Below are positions 17,219-28,834 of a stretch of 64,000 bases of DNA, piece by piece (the first letter of the stretch is position 1; each line of letters begins with the position of its first letter). Location: contig NZ_LXYI01000003.1 of NCBI RefSeq assembly GCF_001650875.1, positions 1 to 64,000 on the forward strand. The letters are read 5' to 3'. A program made the position numbers and the translations under genes. The notes under the pieces are model-generated. The model saw only the letters and a list, made by a program, of their open reading frames with translations, searched no databases and was not told the DNA's origin. This DNA is from Sulfitobacter sp. EhC04. GTDB taxonomy: Bacteria > Pseudomonadota > Alphaproteobacteria > Rhodobacterales > Rhodobacteraceae.

Positions 17219-17615
17219 CAATGCCCGCTCGCTGATCAGGCCGGGCCCGTTTTTTCAGCCACAAGGATGAACCTGTCATAAATCCAGGTCCGCAGGTTGT
17301 CGCGCACCTCTGTGGATCAGCCGGGTGACCTCGCCGGTGCCGCCTAGGCCGAGGCCTCCGCCCCCGGCGCGATGTGATGCCCAAAGGACCTATCGAAAAT
17401 TGCGGCGCGCCGGGACAAATGGGCACGAAATTCCACGGTCGGATCATGGTTCTGAGCCTATGGCCGGGCTGCACAGAAATGAAACGCGCCGCGTCACCGG
17501 GGGCGATCCTCGGATCAGCCGGTTCATTGCGGCTGTGCATTGCCCCCTATGCGTCTTGGCCCGGACGGGCAGGGCCGTCATGATCGCAAGCAGCAACAGA
17601 ATCTATTTCATCGGT
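17219..17615. other. Gap without a supported gene; possible relic on the minus strand
   Basis: Nearly 400 nt separate the convergent ends of tctE and the cobalamin ATPase gene. No frame gives a convincing protein. On the minus strand a short stretch near 17235-17310 reads VRDNLRTWIYDRFILVAEKT and an upstream stretch in another frame reads RPWNFVPICPGAPQFSIGP, which hints at a decayed gene once downstream of the ABC operon. I cannot name it. Confidence 0.3.
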
Positions 17616-18383
17616 TCACGCCTCGCGACATTGAAACCGAAAGACGGTTGCACCATCGGCAGGGTCGCGCAGCCGGGTGGCCTGAACCCGAAAAATCGCG
17701 GCCAGCCGTGCCGTGGTCAGCACCTCTTCGGGTCGCCCGCAGGCGACCATCCGGCCCCCGTCCATCACCGCAAGCCGGTCACATCCCATCGCCTGATTGA
17801 GGTCATGCAGCGCCATGATGACCGTCACCGGCAGATTGCCCACCAGCCGCAACAGTGACAGTTGATGATGGATGTCCAGATGGTTGGTCGGTTCATCCAG
17901 CATCAGAAGGCGCGGACGCTGCGCCAAGGCCCGCGCGATCTGGACGCGCTGGCGTTCACCGCCGGAAAGCGTGGCCCAACTGTTGCGCGCCATATGGTCC
18001 ATGCCCACGGCCTCCAGCGCCTCTGCCACGATGGCCCGATCCTGCGCCCCGAAAGGGGCCAGCGCCGACAGCCAGGGCGTGCGGCCCAACTCGACCACAT
18101 CGCGCACCAAAAGCGCCTCGGAGGTTTCGGCGATCTGTTCCACAACCGCGATCTGTCGGGCGATGTCGCGCTTGCTGAGCGTGCTCAGGGGCTGGCCCTC
18201 CAGCAGCACGGTGCCAGAGGGGCGCGGCAAAAGCCCCGCCAGCAGGCGCAGCAGCGTGGATTTGCCAGAGCCGTTGGGCCCGATCAGGCCAAGTGTCTCG
18301 CCCGGTGCGACCGCAAGCGAGACGTCCTGCACAATGCGGCGCGACCGGGCCGTCCAGCCAAGGGATTTCGCTTCCAGTTTCAC
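17616..18383 (-). CDS. btuD: Cobalamin-type ABC importer, ATP-binding protein
   Basis: 255 aa, starting at the GTG at 18383 (VKLEAKSLGW) with CGGAGG just upstream. The Walker A is GLIGPNGSGKSTLLRLLAG, the signature is LSGGERQRVQIARAL, the Walker B is LLMLDEPTNHLD and the switch histidine is in MALHDLNQA. It belongs to the FecE/BtuD group that partners FecCD permeases. It overlaps the permease gene by 4 nt. Given the cobalamin riboswitch ahead of the operon, the cargo is most likely cobalamin or a precursor corrinoid, with siderophore uptake as the less likely reading. Confidence 0.87.
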   Translation of the reverse strand: MKLEAKSLGWTARSRRIVQDVSLAVAPGETLGLIGPNGSGKSTLLRLLAGLLPRPSGTVLLEGQPLSTLSKRDIARQIAVVEQIAETSEALLVRDVVELGRTPWLSALAPFGAQDRAIVAEALEAVGMDHMARNSWATLSGGERQRVQIARALAQRPRLLMLDEPTNHLDIHHQLSLLRLVGNLPVTVIMALHDLNQAMGCDRLAVMDGGRMVACGRPEEVLTTARLAAIFRVQATRLRDPADGATVFRFQCREA

Positions 18384-19420
18384 AGCCGCCTCCGGTTGCG
18401 CACAAGGATCAGCGCAAAGCCCGGCGCGCCGACCAATGCCGTGACCACGCCGATCGGCACAACCTGACCGGGGATCAACATGCGCGAGACGATATCCGCC
18501 AGGATCAGAAAGACCGCCCCCGCCAGGGCCGAGGCAGGCACCAGCCGGGCGTGCCGTGGCCCGACGACAAAGCGCATGGCATGGGGGATCACAAGCCCCA
18601 CGAAACCGATGGACCCGACCAGGCTGACCATGGTGGCGGTCATCAAAGTGACGGCCCCGATCAGCATGAGCTGCACCCGGCGCACCGGCACGCCAAGCGA
18701 AGCGGCGGACGACACGCCAAAGGAAAACGCATCCATCGCACGGGCGAACCACAGGCAGACCAGAAAACCGACCACCGCAACGGGGGCGGCCAGCACAACA
18801 TCCGGCCAGCGCACGCCCGACAGATTGCCCAGCAGCCAGAACATGATTCCGCGCGCCTGTTCCGCATTCGCCGACTTGGCGATCAGAAAGGAGGTCAGCG
18901 CGTTGAAAAGCTGCGAACCGGCAATGCCCGCCAGCACCAGCTGCGCCGAGCCACCGCCCGCCGCGCGCGCCAGCACAGCAACCACACCAAAGGCCAGTGT
19001 CGCACCCGCAAAGGCACCGCCCGAAATCCCGATCAACCCGCCGCCGACGCCCAGAATGGTGACGGCAACTGCACCCGCGCCAGCCCCGGCGGAGACCCCC
19101 AGAAGATAGGGATCTGCCAGCGCATTGCGCACCAGGGCCTGTAGAACGACACCCGACAGCGCCAGACCCGCGCCGCAACCCGCCGCAACCAGAGTGCGCG
19201 GCAGCCGGTAGCTCCAGATGATGCCGGCGTCGATGGGGTCAACGGCAAGTCCCGCATCCCAGATACGGTTGGCAAAGGCCGCCGCCACCGTCGAAAGCGG
19301 CAGCGGCGTTTCACCGATGACGACGCCCAGCAGGATCGCCAGCGCCAAAATCGCCGCCCCCAGCAGCCCGCGCAGCGCAATCGGTCGGACGATGACAAGC
19401 GGGTCTGCGGCAACCGTCAT
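18380..19420 (-). CDS. btuC: Cobalamin-type ABC importer, permease (FecCD family)
   Basis: 346 aa with about ten membrane segments. FecCD hallmarks are visible: RLPRTLVAAGCGAGLALSGVVLQALVRNALADPYLLGVSAGAG (split: RLPRTLVAAGCGAGL, VLQALVRNALADPYLLG) and, near the C-terminus, GSIGFVGLVIPHAMR followed by PASALAGAVFLILADIVSR. The HAMR stretch is part of the loop that contacts the ATPase. It overlaps btuF and btuD by 4 nt each, so the three are translationally coupled. Confidence 0.88.
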   Translation of the reverse strand: MTVAADPLVIVRPIALRGLLGAAILALAILLGVVIGETPLPLSTVAAAFANRIWDAGLAVDPIDAGIIWSYRLPRTLVAAGCGAGLALSGVVLQALVRNALADPYLLGVSAGAGAGAVAVTILGVGGGLIGISGGAFAGATLAFGVVAVLARAAGGGSAQLVLAGIAGSQLFNALTSFLIAKSANAEQARGIMFWLLGNLSGVRWPDVVLAAPVAVVGFLVCLWFARAMDAFSFGVSSAASLGVPVRRVQLMLIGAVTLMTATMVSLVGSIGFVGLVIPHAMRFVVGPRHARLVPASALAGAVFLILADIVSRMLIPGQVVPIGVVTALVGAPGFALILVRNRRRL

Positions 19421-20427
19421 TGCAGATCGAACTTCGGCAGGGCCTCGGCCAATGTCTCAAGCGCGGTGACATTGCGGATCGAAGGGTCCATCGAATGTGC
19501 ATTCAGGACCACGATACGGTCATTCTTTACCGCATCCATCTGGCTGGTCACCGGGTCGCTGCGCAGGAACGCCAGCTTCTTCTCCACGTCATCCGCCTCG
19601 AAACGGCGGCGATCCATTTCGGCCACCACGATCACCGAAGGGTTGGCGCGGGCAATGGTTTCCCAGCTGACAACCGGCCATTCCTCGTCGCTTTCTACGA
19701 CATTGCGCAGCCTTAGCTTGTCCATCATGTAACCGGGAGAGCCCTTGCGGCCTGCAACATAGGGGTCGATGTCCATCTCGGCAGAGGAGAACCAGAACAC
19801 GGCCGAGGCGTCGTCAAGATCCAGCGCCGCCGCCTTTTCAATCGCCTCCGCTTCGCGGGCTTTCAGGTCGGCGACCAAAGCCGCGCCTTTTTCGGAGACA
19901 TCGAATATCTGCGCAAGCTGGGTGACGCCTGCATAAATGCTGTCCATCTCGAACATGGCCAGCCGGGTGCCGTCCGACCCTGTGCTGTTGTCCTTGGCCC
20001 AGCAATCGGCGGGCAGCACAAAGGTCGGGATGCCAAGATCGGCAAACTGGTTGCGGGTGGCAACGGTACCCTGCGGGCCGATATGCCATTCATATTGCAC
20101 CACAACGATGTCGGGGCGCTTGGCGACCACGGCTTCAAAGCTGGGGTCATTGTCCGCCAGACGTTCGACGCCTGCGTTCAATTCGGTGAATTCGGGCAAG
20201 ACTTCGGTAAACCAGACCGAGGTTCCGGCCAGCTTGTCACCAAGTCCCAGCGCATAGAGAACCTCGGTTCCCGCCTGACCGACCGTGACCGCCGTTTCAG
20301 GGGCCGCGTCAAAGGTGACGTTGACGCCGCAATTTTCGATTGCCAGGGGATAGGTCGTCTGGGCCTGCGCCGCCGACGCGAAAAGGGCCGCGCCCAACAG
20401 GGCCGCCGTCAGGGATTTGCAATACAT
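19417..20427 (-). CDS. btuF: Cobalamin-type ABC importer, periplasmic binding protein
   Basis: 336 aa with a classic signal peptide (MYCKSLTAALLGAALFASAAQAQ, cleavage near residue 22). The mature protein has the two-lobed helical-backbone fold of class III binding proteins: AVTVGQAGTEVLYALGLGDKLAGTS, then KRPDIVVVQ and NPSVIVVAEMD. It is first in the operon btuF-btuC-btuD and is preceded by a cobalamin riboswitch, which supports corrinoid as ligand. A short upstream ORF ends inside its 5' end. Confidence 0.85.
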   Translation of the reverse strand: MYCKSLTAALLGAALFASAAQAQTTYPLAIENCGVNVTFDAAPETAVTVGQAGTEVLYALGLGDKLAGTSVWFTEVLPEFTELNAGVERLADNDPSFEAVVAKRPDIVVVQYEWHIGPQGTVATRNQFADLGIPTFVLPADCWAKDNSTGSDGTRLAMFEMDSIYAGVTQLAQIFDVSEKGAALVADLKAREAEAIEKAAALDLDDASAVFWFSSAEMDIDPYVAGRKGSPGYMMDKLRLRNVVESDEEWPVVSWETIARANPSVIVVAEMDRRRFEADDVEKKLAFLRSDPVTSQMDAVKNDRIVVLNAHSMDPSIRNVTALETLAEALPKFDLQ

Positions 20428-20567
20428 CGTATGTCTCCGGTATGTGATGCGCCCGGAGACAAAGAGGGAATGGCGAACCCATGGCTGGCCTGCACGTCAA
20501 CCAGAGCGGTCGACATATGGGCACTGGCGATGGCCGGTGCAGGGAAACACCGTAGGAAAAAGTTCAT
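20409..20567 (-). CDS. Candidate 52-aa small ORF between riboswitch and btuF
   Basis: An ATG at 20567 has a very good ribosome-binding sequence (GGGGAGG, 7 nt upstream), better than that of btuF. The frame runs MNFFLRCFPAPAIASAH..., is rich in Ala, Ser and His, and stops at 20409-20411, 19 nt inside btuF in another frame. It could be a leader peptide coupling translation to btuF, with the riboswitch hairpin controlling its ribosome site, or a small protein of the uptake system. I do not recognise the sequence, and codon bias was not measured. Confidence 0.35.
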   Translation of the reverse strand: MNFFLRCFPAPAIASAHMSTALVDVQASHGFAIPSLSPGASHTGDIRCIANP

Positions 20568-20577
20568 TCGACACCTC

Positions 20578-20596
20578 CCCGGACTCCCCGTCCGGG
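20578..20596 (-). promoter_or_regulatory. Hairpin directly after the riboswitch
   Basis: A perfect 7-bp GC stem (CCCGGAC / GTCCGGG, 5-nt loop) lies between the riboswitch and the ribosome-binding site of the small ORF. The GGGGAGG ribosome-binding stretch begins within its 3' arm, so the hairpin could mask it. This suggests translational rather than terminator control; the nearest T run lies 15 nt further on. Confidence 0.5.
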
Positions 20597-20606
20597 CCGC
20601 GTTACG

Positions 20607-20780
20607 TTGGTGTCGGCAGGTCTCCTGACTGGCGGGTCGTCACGGCAGCGGCCTTCCCATGGCATCTTGGCCACAGTGGCATGATCGCTGCACGCTCATC
20701 GCCTACAGTTGCGGGGGCAGTTTCGGTTCACCGGCAGGCCGGTGGCGAATTCCCTTTTGATTCCTTGCGGAAACCGACAG
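20607..20780 (-). ncRNA. Cobalamin riboswitch
   Basis: Read on the minus strand, the leader has the conserved blocks in order: AAAAGGGAA (near 20753), GGTGAA, ACTGCCCCCGCAACTGT (20705-20721), a variable arm with CCACTG, GGGAAGGCCGCTGCC and the B12-box-like CAGTCAGGAGACCTGCC (20616-20632). The outer stem pairs GTCGG with CCGAC. It should switch off the btuFCD operon when adenosyl- or methyl-cobalamin is abundant. It lies 180 nt upstream of btuF, with a GC-rich hairpin and a small ORF in between. Confidence 0.92.
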
Positions 20781-20844
20781 GATTTATTTTAGCCAGCAAT
20801 GTAGGCGGTCGCAATGGTCCATGTCCTGCGGGCATGCCGCGGCG

Positions 20845-21918
20845 CTACACCTCGACGGTGACCTTGCCGATGGGGTTGGAGCAACAGGCCAGGATATAAC
20901 CCTCCGCAATATCATCCTCGGAAATGCCGCCGTTATGCACCATATGAACGTCGCCCGCCGTCTTGCGGACCTTGCAGGTGCCGCAGATGCCAAAGGTGCA
21001 GCCCGAAGGGATGTTGAGCCCGCTGGCCTTGGCTGCCGCCAGCACAGTGTCGGTCTGTGCGACCCTGGCGGTGACGCCAGAGGTGGCAAAGGTGATTTCG
21101 GCGCTGGTATCCTCGTCCGGCACGACATCGTCCAGCGCGGGGGCCTCGGCCTCGTTCGGGGTCGGGGCCTGGAAATTCTCCTGGTGATACCGCTCCATAT
21201 CAAATCCCAGACCCTGAAGCGCCTCGCGCACGGTCTGCATGAACGGCTCGGGCCCGCAACAAAACACTTCGCGCTCCAGATAATCCGGGGCCATGAGGCC
21301 CAGCATCAGCTGGTTGATATGGCCGCGATAGCCGGTCCAGGGCGCAAAGCGGTCGGCGGACCCGACGATCCAGTGCAGGTCGATGCCCGGCACACGGCTG
21401 GCCATATGTTCCAGCCGCTGGCGAAAGATGATCTCGGACGGGCGGCGCGCGCAATTGACAAAGACGATGTCAGGCTCGGTGCCCAGATCGAACATCCATG
21501 TCGCCATCGACATCATCGGCGTGATGCCCGACCCGGCCGAAATGAACAGGTATTTGTCTGCCGGGAAATCGGTATGGGTGAACCAGCCCGCAGGCCCCGT
21601 CACCTTCAGCTGCATGCCGGGCGCGAGGTGATCCAGCATCCAGCGTGTGCCAATGCTGTCGGGCTGCGCCTTGACCGTGACCGAGATCGACCGCGGCCGC
21701 GAGGGCGAGGATGAAATCGTGTAGGTGCGGTGCAGGCTGCCGCCCGGCACCGGCAATTCCAGCGTCAAAAACTGGCCGGGCTGAAAGTCGAACAGCGCCC
21801 CCGAGGGCGCGCGAAAGGTGAATGTTGCGGTATTGGCCAGTTCGGGGATGACCGACACGCATTCCAGCGGTTCATCGTCCTGCCAGAAAACGCTGGCCGG
21901 GTGGGTGATATCTTTCAT
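20845..21918 (-). CDS. gbcB: Glycine betaine monooxygenase reductase subunit
   Basis: 357 aa. An FNR-type FAD/NAD(P) reductase is joined to a C-terminal plant-type 2Fe-2S ferredoxin. FAD-binding RTYTISSSPS is near residue 64, the NAD(P) region has FISAGSGITPMMSM and a FCCGPEPFMQTV loop, and the ferredoxin cysteines are in PSGCTFGICGTCKV with the last in LACCSNP. It feeds electrons to the Rieske oxygenase encoded 4 nt upstream. The pairing and sizes fit GbcAB, which demethylates glycine betaine to dimethylglycine. Stachydrine or carnitine-type oxygenase systems are alternatives. Confidence 0.85.
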   Translation of the reverse strand: MKDITHPASVFWQDDEPLECVSVIPELANTATFTFRAPSGALFDFQPGQFLTLELPVPGGSLHRTYTISSSPSRPRSISVTVKAQPDSIGTRWMLDHLAPGMQLKVTGPAGWFTHTDFPADKYLFISAGSGITPMMSMATWMFDLGTEPDIVFVNCARRPSEIIFRQRLEHMASRVPGIDLHWIVGSADRFAPWTGYRGHINQLMLGLMAPDYLEREVFCCGPEPFMQTVREALQGLGFDMERYHQENFQAPTPNEAEAPALDDVVPDEDTSAEITFATSGVTARVAQTDTVLAAAKASGLNIPSGCTFGICGTCKVRKTAGDVHMVHNGGISEDDIAEGYILACCSNPIGKVTVEV

Positions 21919-21922
21919 CGCA

Positions 21923-23776
<1,854 letters not shown>

Positions 23777-26491
23777 TCATTCAGCGGCAATGACCTCTTG
23801 CGCCGTGGGCACATAGTTCAGGATCGGCGCAAGCCAGCGTTCCATATCGTCCATGCTCATGCCCTTGCGGTTGGCATAATCCTGCACCTGATCCCGCTCG
23901 ACCTTGGACACGCCGAAATAATAGCTGTCGGGGTGCGCGATATAGAGCCCCGAAACCGATGATCCGGGCCACATCGCCATGCTTTCCGTCAGCTCGACGC
24001 CGGTGGCGGCCTCGGCGTCCAGCAGGCTGAACAGGGTCCGTTTCTCGGTATGGTCGGGCTGGGCGGGATAGCCGGGCGCGGGGCGGATGCCTTGGTAGGG
24101 TTCACCAATCAACTCTGCGGGCGCAAAGGTTTCATCGGCGGCATAGCCCCAGTAATCGCGGCGCACGCGCTGGTGCAGCATTTCGGCCATGGCTTCGGCA
24201 AAGCGGTCGGCCAAGGCTTTGACAAGGATTGCGGAATAATTGTCGTTTGCCTTGTCGAACCTTTTGGCAATCTCGGCTTCTTCTGCCCCTGCGGTCACCA
24301 CGAACCCGCCAATCCAGTCGTCGGTGCCACCGGGGGCCACGAAATCGGCCAGTGCCACATTGGGCCGTCCGGGGCGTTTGGCGTGTTGCTGGCGCAGCGT
24401 GTGCAGCCTCGCAAGTTCATCGCCGCGGCTGTTGTCGGTGAACAGGTGGATGTCATCGCCCTGCGCATTGGCGGGCCAGAACCCGACGACAGCGCGCGGC
24501 CCGAACCATTTCTCATCAATGATCCGTTGCAGCATCTCCTTGGCGTCGGCAAACAGCGCGCGCGCCGCTTCGCCCTGTTTTTCGTCTTCCAGGATCTTCG
24601 GATAGACGCCCTTCAACTCCCAGGTGCGAAAGAACGGCGTCCAGTCGATATACTCCGCAATCTCGGCCAAATCCCAATCGTCGATGATCTTGGCACCGGT
24701 GAACCTGGGCGCGGGGACCGTGTAACCGCTCCAGTCGATCTGCATCGCATTGGCACGCGCCTCGGCCAGGGGCACACGTTTCTTGGCACGCTCGGCGCGT
24801 TCATGGCGCTCGGTCACCTCGATGTATTCTGATTTGATCGTGTCGATATAGGCGGCCTTGCGGTCGCGGCTCAGCAACTCGCCCACCACACCCACCGCGC
24901 GGCTGGCATCCAGCACATAGACCGCCTGACCCCGGCTGTAGCGCGGCGCGATCTTGACGGCGGTATGGACCTTGGACGTGGTCGCCCCCCCGATCAACAA
25001 CGGGATGTCAAAGCCCTCGCGTTCCATCTCGGCGGCCATATGGGACATCTCATCAAGGCTGGGCGTGATCAGACCCGACAGGCCGATCACATCGACATTT
25101 TCGTCGCGGGCGATTTGCAGGATCTTTTGCGGCGGCACCATCACGCCAAGGTCGATGATTTCATAATTGTTGCAGGCCAGCACAACGCCGACGATGTTCT
25201 TGCCGATGTCATGCACATCGCCCTTGACCGTGGCCATCAGAACCTTGCCCGCTGTCTCGCGGCCAACACCGCCGTTCTGACGCTTTTCCTCTTCCATATA
25301 GGGCAGCAGGATCGCCACGGCCTGTTTCATCACCCGCGCCGATTTGACCACCTGCGGCAGGAACATCTTGCCCGCGCCAAACAGATCGCCGACCACGTTC
25401 ATGCCCGCCATCAGCGGCCCTTCGATCACGTGCAGGGGCCGTTCGGCGGCCTGGCGCGCCTCTTCGGTGTCGGCTTCGATAAATTCGGTGATGCCGTTGA
25501 CCAGCGCGTGTTCCATCCGCTTTTCGACGGTCCATTCACGCCACGCCAGATCGCGCACCTTTTCCTCGCGCGCACCGCCGCGAAAGCGGTCGGCAATGTC
25601 CAGCAGCCGTTCGGTTGCGTCCTCGCGACGGTTCAGCACCACATCTTCGCAGGCCTCCCGCAGGTCGGGATCAATCTGGTCATAGACCGCCAGTTGCCCC
25701 GCGTTCACGATCCCCATGTCCATGCCCGCCTGAATGGCATGGTACAGGAACACCGCATGCATCGCCTCGCGCACCGTGTCGTTGCCCCGGAACGAGAACG
25801 ACAGGTTCGACACCCCGCCCGAGACATGGGCATGAGGCAGGTTCTGGCGGATCCAGCGGGTCGCCTCGATGAAATCGACGCCATAGTTGTTGTGCTCTTC
25901 GATGCCCGTTGCCACCGCGAACACATTGGGGTCAAAGATGATGTCTTCGGGCGGAAAGCCGACCTCCTCCACCAAGATGCGATAGGCCCGTTCGCAAATC
26001 TGGGTCTTGCGCGCGCAGGTGTCGGCCTGTCCGTCCTCGTCAAAGGCCATGACAACCACCGCAGCCCCATAGGCAAGGCACAGGCGCGCATGGTGGCGAA
26101 AGGCGTCTTCGCCCTCTTTCATGCTGATCGAATTGACCACGGATTTGCCCTGCACGCATTGCAGGCCCGCTTCTATCACCTCCCATTTCGAACTGTCGAT
26201 CATGATCGGCACACGGGCAATGTCCGGTTCGGCGGCGACAAGGTTCAGGAACTCGACCATCGCGGCCTTTGAATCAATCAGACCCTCGTCCATGTTGATG
26301 TCGATGATCTGCGCGCCGTTCTCGACCTGATCGCGCGCCACTTCGAGGGCGGCGGAGTAATCGCGGTTGGTGATCAGCTTGCGGAACCGCGCAGAGCCGG
26401 TGACATTGGTGCGTTCGCCCACATTCACGAAAGGAATGTCGGGGGTCAGAACGAAAGGTTCCAGCCCGGACAGGCGCAGATGGCGGGTCAT
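23777..26491 (-). CDS. metH: Methionine synthase, folate/cobalamin/activation part of split MetH
   Basis: 904 aa holding everything of MetH after the homocysteine domain. The pterin-binding barrel begins [16 protein letters not shown]; cap and B12 domains follow with the cobalt-ligand motif GDVHDIGKN (H427) and [13 protein letters not shown]; the AdoMet-dependent activation domain ends the protein ([34 protein letters not shown]). The start [13 protein letters not shown] lies inside the stop of the upstream gene (ATGA overlap), so the two are translationally coupled. It makes methionine from homocysteine using methyl-cobalamin and 5-methyl-tetrahydrofolate. Split MetH is known in Rhodobacterales. 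Confidence 0.92.
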   Translation of the reverse strand: MTRHLRLSGLEPFVLTPDIPFVNVGERTNVTGSARFRKLITNRDYSAALEVARDQVENGAQIIDINMDEGLIDSKAAMVEFLNLVAAEPDIARVPIMIDSSKWEVIEAGLQCVQGKSVVNSISMKEGEDAFRHHARLCLAYGAAVVVMAFDEDGQADTCARKTQICERAYRILVEEVGFPPEDIIFDPNVFAVATGIEEHNNYGVDFIEATRWIRQNLPHAHVSGGVSNLSFSFRGNDTVREAMHAVFLYHAIQAGMDMGIVNAGQLAVYDQIDPDLREACEDVVLNRREDATERLLDIADRFRGGAREEKVRDLAWREWTVEKRMEHALVNGITEFIEADTEEARQAAERPLHVIEGPLMAGMNVVGDLFGAGKMFLPQVVKSARVMKQAVAILLPYMEEEKRQNGGVGRETAGKVLMATVKGDVHDIGKNIVGVVLACNNYEIIDLGVMVPPQKILQIARDENVDVIGLSGLITPSLDEMSHMAAEMEREGFDIPLLIGGATTSKVHTAVKIAPRYSRGQAVYVLDASRAVGVVGELLSRDRKAAYIDTIKSEYIEVTERHERAERAKKRVPLAEARANAMQIDWSGYTVPAPRFTGAKIIDDWDLAEIAEYIDWTPFFRTWELKGVYPKILEDEKQGEAARALFADAKEMLQRIIDEKWFGPRAVVGFWPANAQGDDIHLFTDNSRGDELARLHTLRQQHAKRPGRPNVALADFVAPGGTDDWIGGFVVTAGAEEAEIAKRFDKANDNYSAILVKALADRFAEAMAEMLHQRVRRDYWGYAADETFAPAELIGEPYQGIRPAPGYPAQPDHTEKRTLFSLLDAEAATGVELTESMAMWPGSSVSGLYIAHPDSYYFGVSKVERDQVQDYANRKGMSMDDMERWLAPILNYVPTAQEVIAAE

Positions 26492-27540
26492 GCTGCCACC
26501 TCGCTGCGCATCTGGCGGGGGGCATGGGGTGCCACCGCCTCGGCAATCGCCGCGATATGGCCCGGGGTGGTGCCACAGCACCCGCCAACCACATTCACCA
26601 TCCCGTCGGCGGCAAAGTCTGCCACCTGGCGCGCGGTATCCTCTGGGCCTTCGTCATATTGCCCGAATGCATTGGGCAGGCCCGCATTGGGATAGGCACA
26701 GATCAGCGTATCGGCCACACCGGCAAGCTCTGCGATATGCGGGCGCATCGCGCTGGCCCCAAGTGCGCAATTCAGCCCGACCGTGAAGGGCCGCGCATGG
26801 CTGACCGAATGCCAGAAGGCGGTGGGCGTCTGCCCCGACAGCGTGCGCCCCGATGCATCGGTGATGGTGCCGGAGATCATCAGCGGCAGCCTGCTTCCAT
26901 GCTCCTCAAAGGCCTCGAAACAGGCGAAAATCGCGGCCTTGGCGTTCAGCGTGTCAAAGATCGTCTCGATCAGGATCAGATCGGCACCGCCCGCGATCAG
27001 CCCGCGCACCTGTTCGCCGTAAGCCAGGCGCAGATCGTCAAAGGTAACCGCGCGAAAGCCCGGATCGTTCACATCCGGGCTCAGTGACGCAGTGCGGTTC
27101 GTCGGCCCGACCGCACCCGCCACGAACCGCTGCTTGCCGTCGATGGCGGTGGCACGGTCCATCGCACGGCGGGCGATGCGCGCCCCTTCGGCGTTCAGGT
27201 CATGCACGGCGCTTTCCATCCCGTAATCGGCCTGCGCAATGGTGGTGGCGGAAAAGGTATTGGTCTCGACGATATCCGCACCGGCCATGGCAAAGTCGAA
27301 ATGGATATCCTCCACGGCCTGCGGCTGTGTCAGGGTCAACAGGTCGTTGTTGCCCTTCTGCGGATGCTCGGAATGATGGCGGCAGGCATGGCCTGACCCA
27401 TGCCCCGCGTAATCCTCTTCGTTCAGGCCAAGCGTCTGGATCTGCGTGCCCATTGCCCCGTCGAGTATCAAGATACGCTCATGTGCGAGGGCAGCAAGCC
27501 GGCGGGCGGGGTCTGAGTTTGTCAACGTCATGACCTGCAC
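26488..27540 (-). CDS. metH: Methionine synthase, homocysteine-binding part of split MetH
   Basis: 350 aa (or 347 from the second Met). This is the zinc-dependent homocysteine S-methyltransferase barrel of MetH. It opens [15 protein letters not shown], has [20 protein letters not shown], and the three zinc cysteines are in GLNCALGA and [11 protein letters not shown] (C321, C322). Betaine-homocysteine methyltransferase has the same fold, but the 4-nt overlap with the remaining MetH domains makes a two-polypeptide methionine synthase the clear reading. No SAM or SAH riboswitch was recognised upstream. Confidence 0.92.
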   Translation of the reverse strand: MQVMTLTNSDPARRLAALAHERILILDGAMGTQIQTLGLNEEDYAGHGSGHACRHHSEHPQKGNNDLLTLTQPQAVEDIHFDFAMAGADIVETNTFSATTIAQADYGMESAVHDLNAEGARIARRAMDRATAIDGKQRFVAGAVGPTNRTASLSPDVNDPGFRAVTFDDLRLAYGEQVRGLIAGGADLILIETIFDTLNAKAAIFACFEAFEEHGSRLPLMISGTITDASGRTLSGQTPTAFWHSVSHARPFTVGLNCALGASAMRPHIAELAGVADTLICAYPNAGLPNAFGQYDEGPEDTARQVADFAADGMVNVVGGCCGTTPGHIAAIAEAVAPHAPRQMRSEVAA

Positions 27541-27691
27541 ATAGGCGATGTGGAGCAGAGAGGAAAATTCATAATACTAGAGAACAATATGAAAATGGCT
27601 CATCATGGCCGGCTCATGACTGGTCTCATGTATCGTACCGGGTTCGACCTTGTGGTCTGCACCGCAGCGGCAGGATCGGGTCCGGCCCGGT

Positions 27692-28621
27692 CTATTCGGC
27701 CTGTTTGGAAACCGGCCCCCCTGACCCCTGTACCGCCAGTTTCATGAATTCCAGAAACGACAGCGCTGCGGGGCTCAGCTCGGCGGCGCGGGGCCAGGCC
27801 AGTCCGACATCCATGGTCGGCAGCGTGTCGGTGATGTCGATCACATCGACCTTGCTGCCGTCCAGCGACCAGGGCCGGTACACCATGTTCGACAGGATCG
27901 AGACCCCCATGCCGGTGGCAACCATGCTGCGGATGGCTTCGACCGACGAGGTCTTGAAGATGATGTTGGGCTGTGTGGGCAGATGATCCCAGTAGCGTTT
28001 TGCGGTCTCCGCCGCCTCATCGACCGTCAACATGATATAGGGTTCCTTCGCCACATCACTGAGGGACACGGATTTTGCCGACAGCAGCGGGTGGTTGGCC
28101 TGCAGCCAAAGCCGCCGCCGCGACCGCAGCAGCACGGTGTGGTCAATCGCGGCCCGGTTCCTGAGGTTCGAGGTCAGCATGACCGCGACATCGAACCTGC
28201 CGTCTGTCAGCCCCTCTTCGATGGCCACACGTTCGGCTTCCACAAGCGTCACATTGACGTTCGGCAGGGCCTGCTGAAACCGCAACAGCAGCGGCGGCAG
28301 GAAATACCCCCCGACCGTATAGGTCACGGCAAGGTTGAAGGTGCCGATCACATCACGCTGAACCCGCCGGGGGATGCGGATCGCCTCTTCCACCGAATCG
28401 ATGATCCCCCTCGCGTGGTTCAGAAACAGACTGCCCTCATAGGTCAGGGTCACCCCGCCTGCGTGCCGGTCGAACAGCGATGTGCCGATCAGCTCCTCCA
28501 ATGCCTTGATCGCCGTGGTGATGGCCGATTGCGAGACGTTGATCTCGCTTGCGGCCTTGGAAATCTGGCCCGCATCGGCAGCGGCAATGAAGTATCTGAT
28601 CTGTCGCAAACTTGGGGTCAT
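27692..28621 (-). CDS. LysR family regulator of the pxp / ABC importer genes
   Basis: 309 aa. The N-terminal LysR winged helix is RQIRYFIAAADAGQISKAASEINVSQSAITTAIKALEELIG (split: RQIRYFIAAADAGQ, SKAASEINVSQSAITTAIK). A LysR substrate-binding domain of two lobes follows from about residue 90. It is transcribed divergently from pxpA, with the TTTTTCAG/CTGAAAAA dyad between them. The same arrangement recurs before the ABC importer operon 4.5 kb away, so it probably controls both. The inducer is unknown, most likely the compound imported and degraded here. Confidence 0.88.
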   Translation of the reverse strand: MTPSLRQIRYFIAAADAGQISKAASEINVSQSAITTAIKALEELIGTSLFDRHAGGVTLTYEGSLFLNHARGIIDSVEEAIRIPRRVQRDVIGTFNLAVTYTVGGYFLPPLLLRFQQALPNVNVTLVEAERVAIEEGLTDGRFDVAVMLTSNLRNRAAIDHTVLLRSRRRLWLQANHPLLSAKSVSLSDVAKEPYIMLTVDEAAETAKRYWDHLPTQPNIIFKTSSVEAIRSMVATGMGVSILSNMVYRPWSLDGSKVDVIDITDTLPTMDVGLAWPRAAELSPAALSFLEFMKLAVQGSGGPVSKQAE

Positions 28622-28697
28622 GGCGGGGTTTCCTTGATGATCTGCCAGGGCCAGGCACGCCGAAAGCGGGGGCCGCAGGCAGGAAAAGCATTATCTG

Positions 28698-28759
28698 TTT
28701 TTCAGAATGTACTAGCTGAAAAATCATATTTTACAATCAAGTCTTGCCCTGCGTAGCCT
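28698..28759 (+). promoter_or_regulatory. LysR-type box and promoter of the pxpA operon
   Basis: The dyad TTTTTCAG (28698-28705) / CTGAAAAA (28716-28723) is followed by TATTTTACAAT. A candidate -35 (TTTACA, 28730-28735) and, 18 nt on, a -10 (TAGCCT, 28754-28759) follow. The box abuts the -35, the position used by LysR activators. A similar arrangement occurs at 33213-33274. It lies 75 nt upstream of pxpA. Confidence 0.6.
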
Positions 28760-28834
28760 TGGCACAACGGCGGGTCGGCCAGCGGAATATGGCGGCGCAT
28801 CTGTGTTTTACCTTGGCATTTCCGGGAGGCTGAA

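Noticed and set aside
17616..19178. A single 520-codon gene covering ATPase and part of the permease
   Set aside because: Only the C-terminal 255 residues are an ATPase; the first half is an Arg/Gly/Cys-rich out-of-frame reading of the FecCD permease. The GTG at 18383 is the real start.
27541..27691. Possible SAM or SAH riboswitch upstream of metH
   Set aside because: I looked for the conserved blocks of SAH, SAM-II and SAM/SAH riboswitches on the minus strand and found none.
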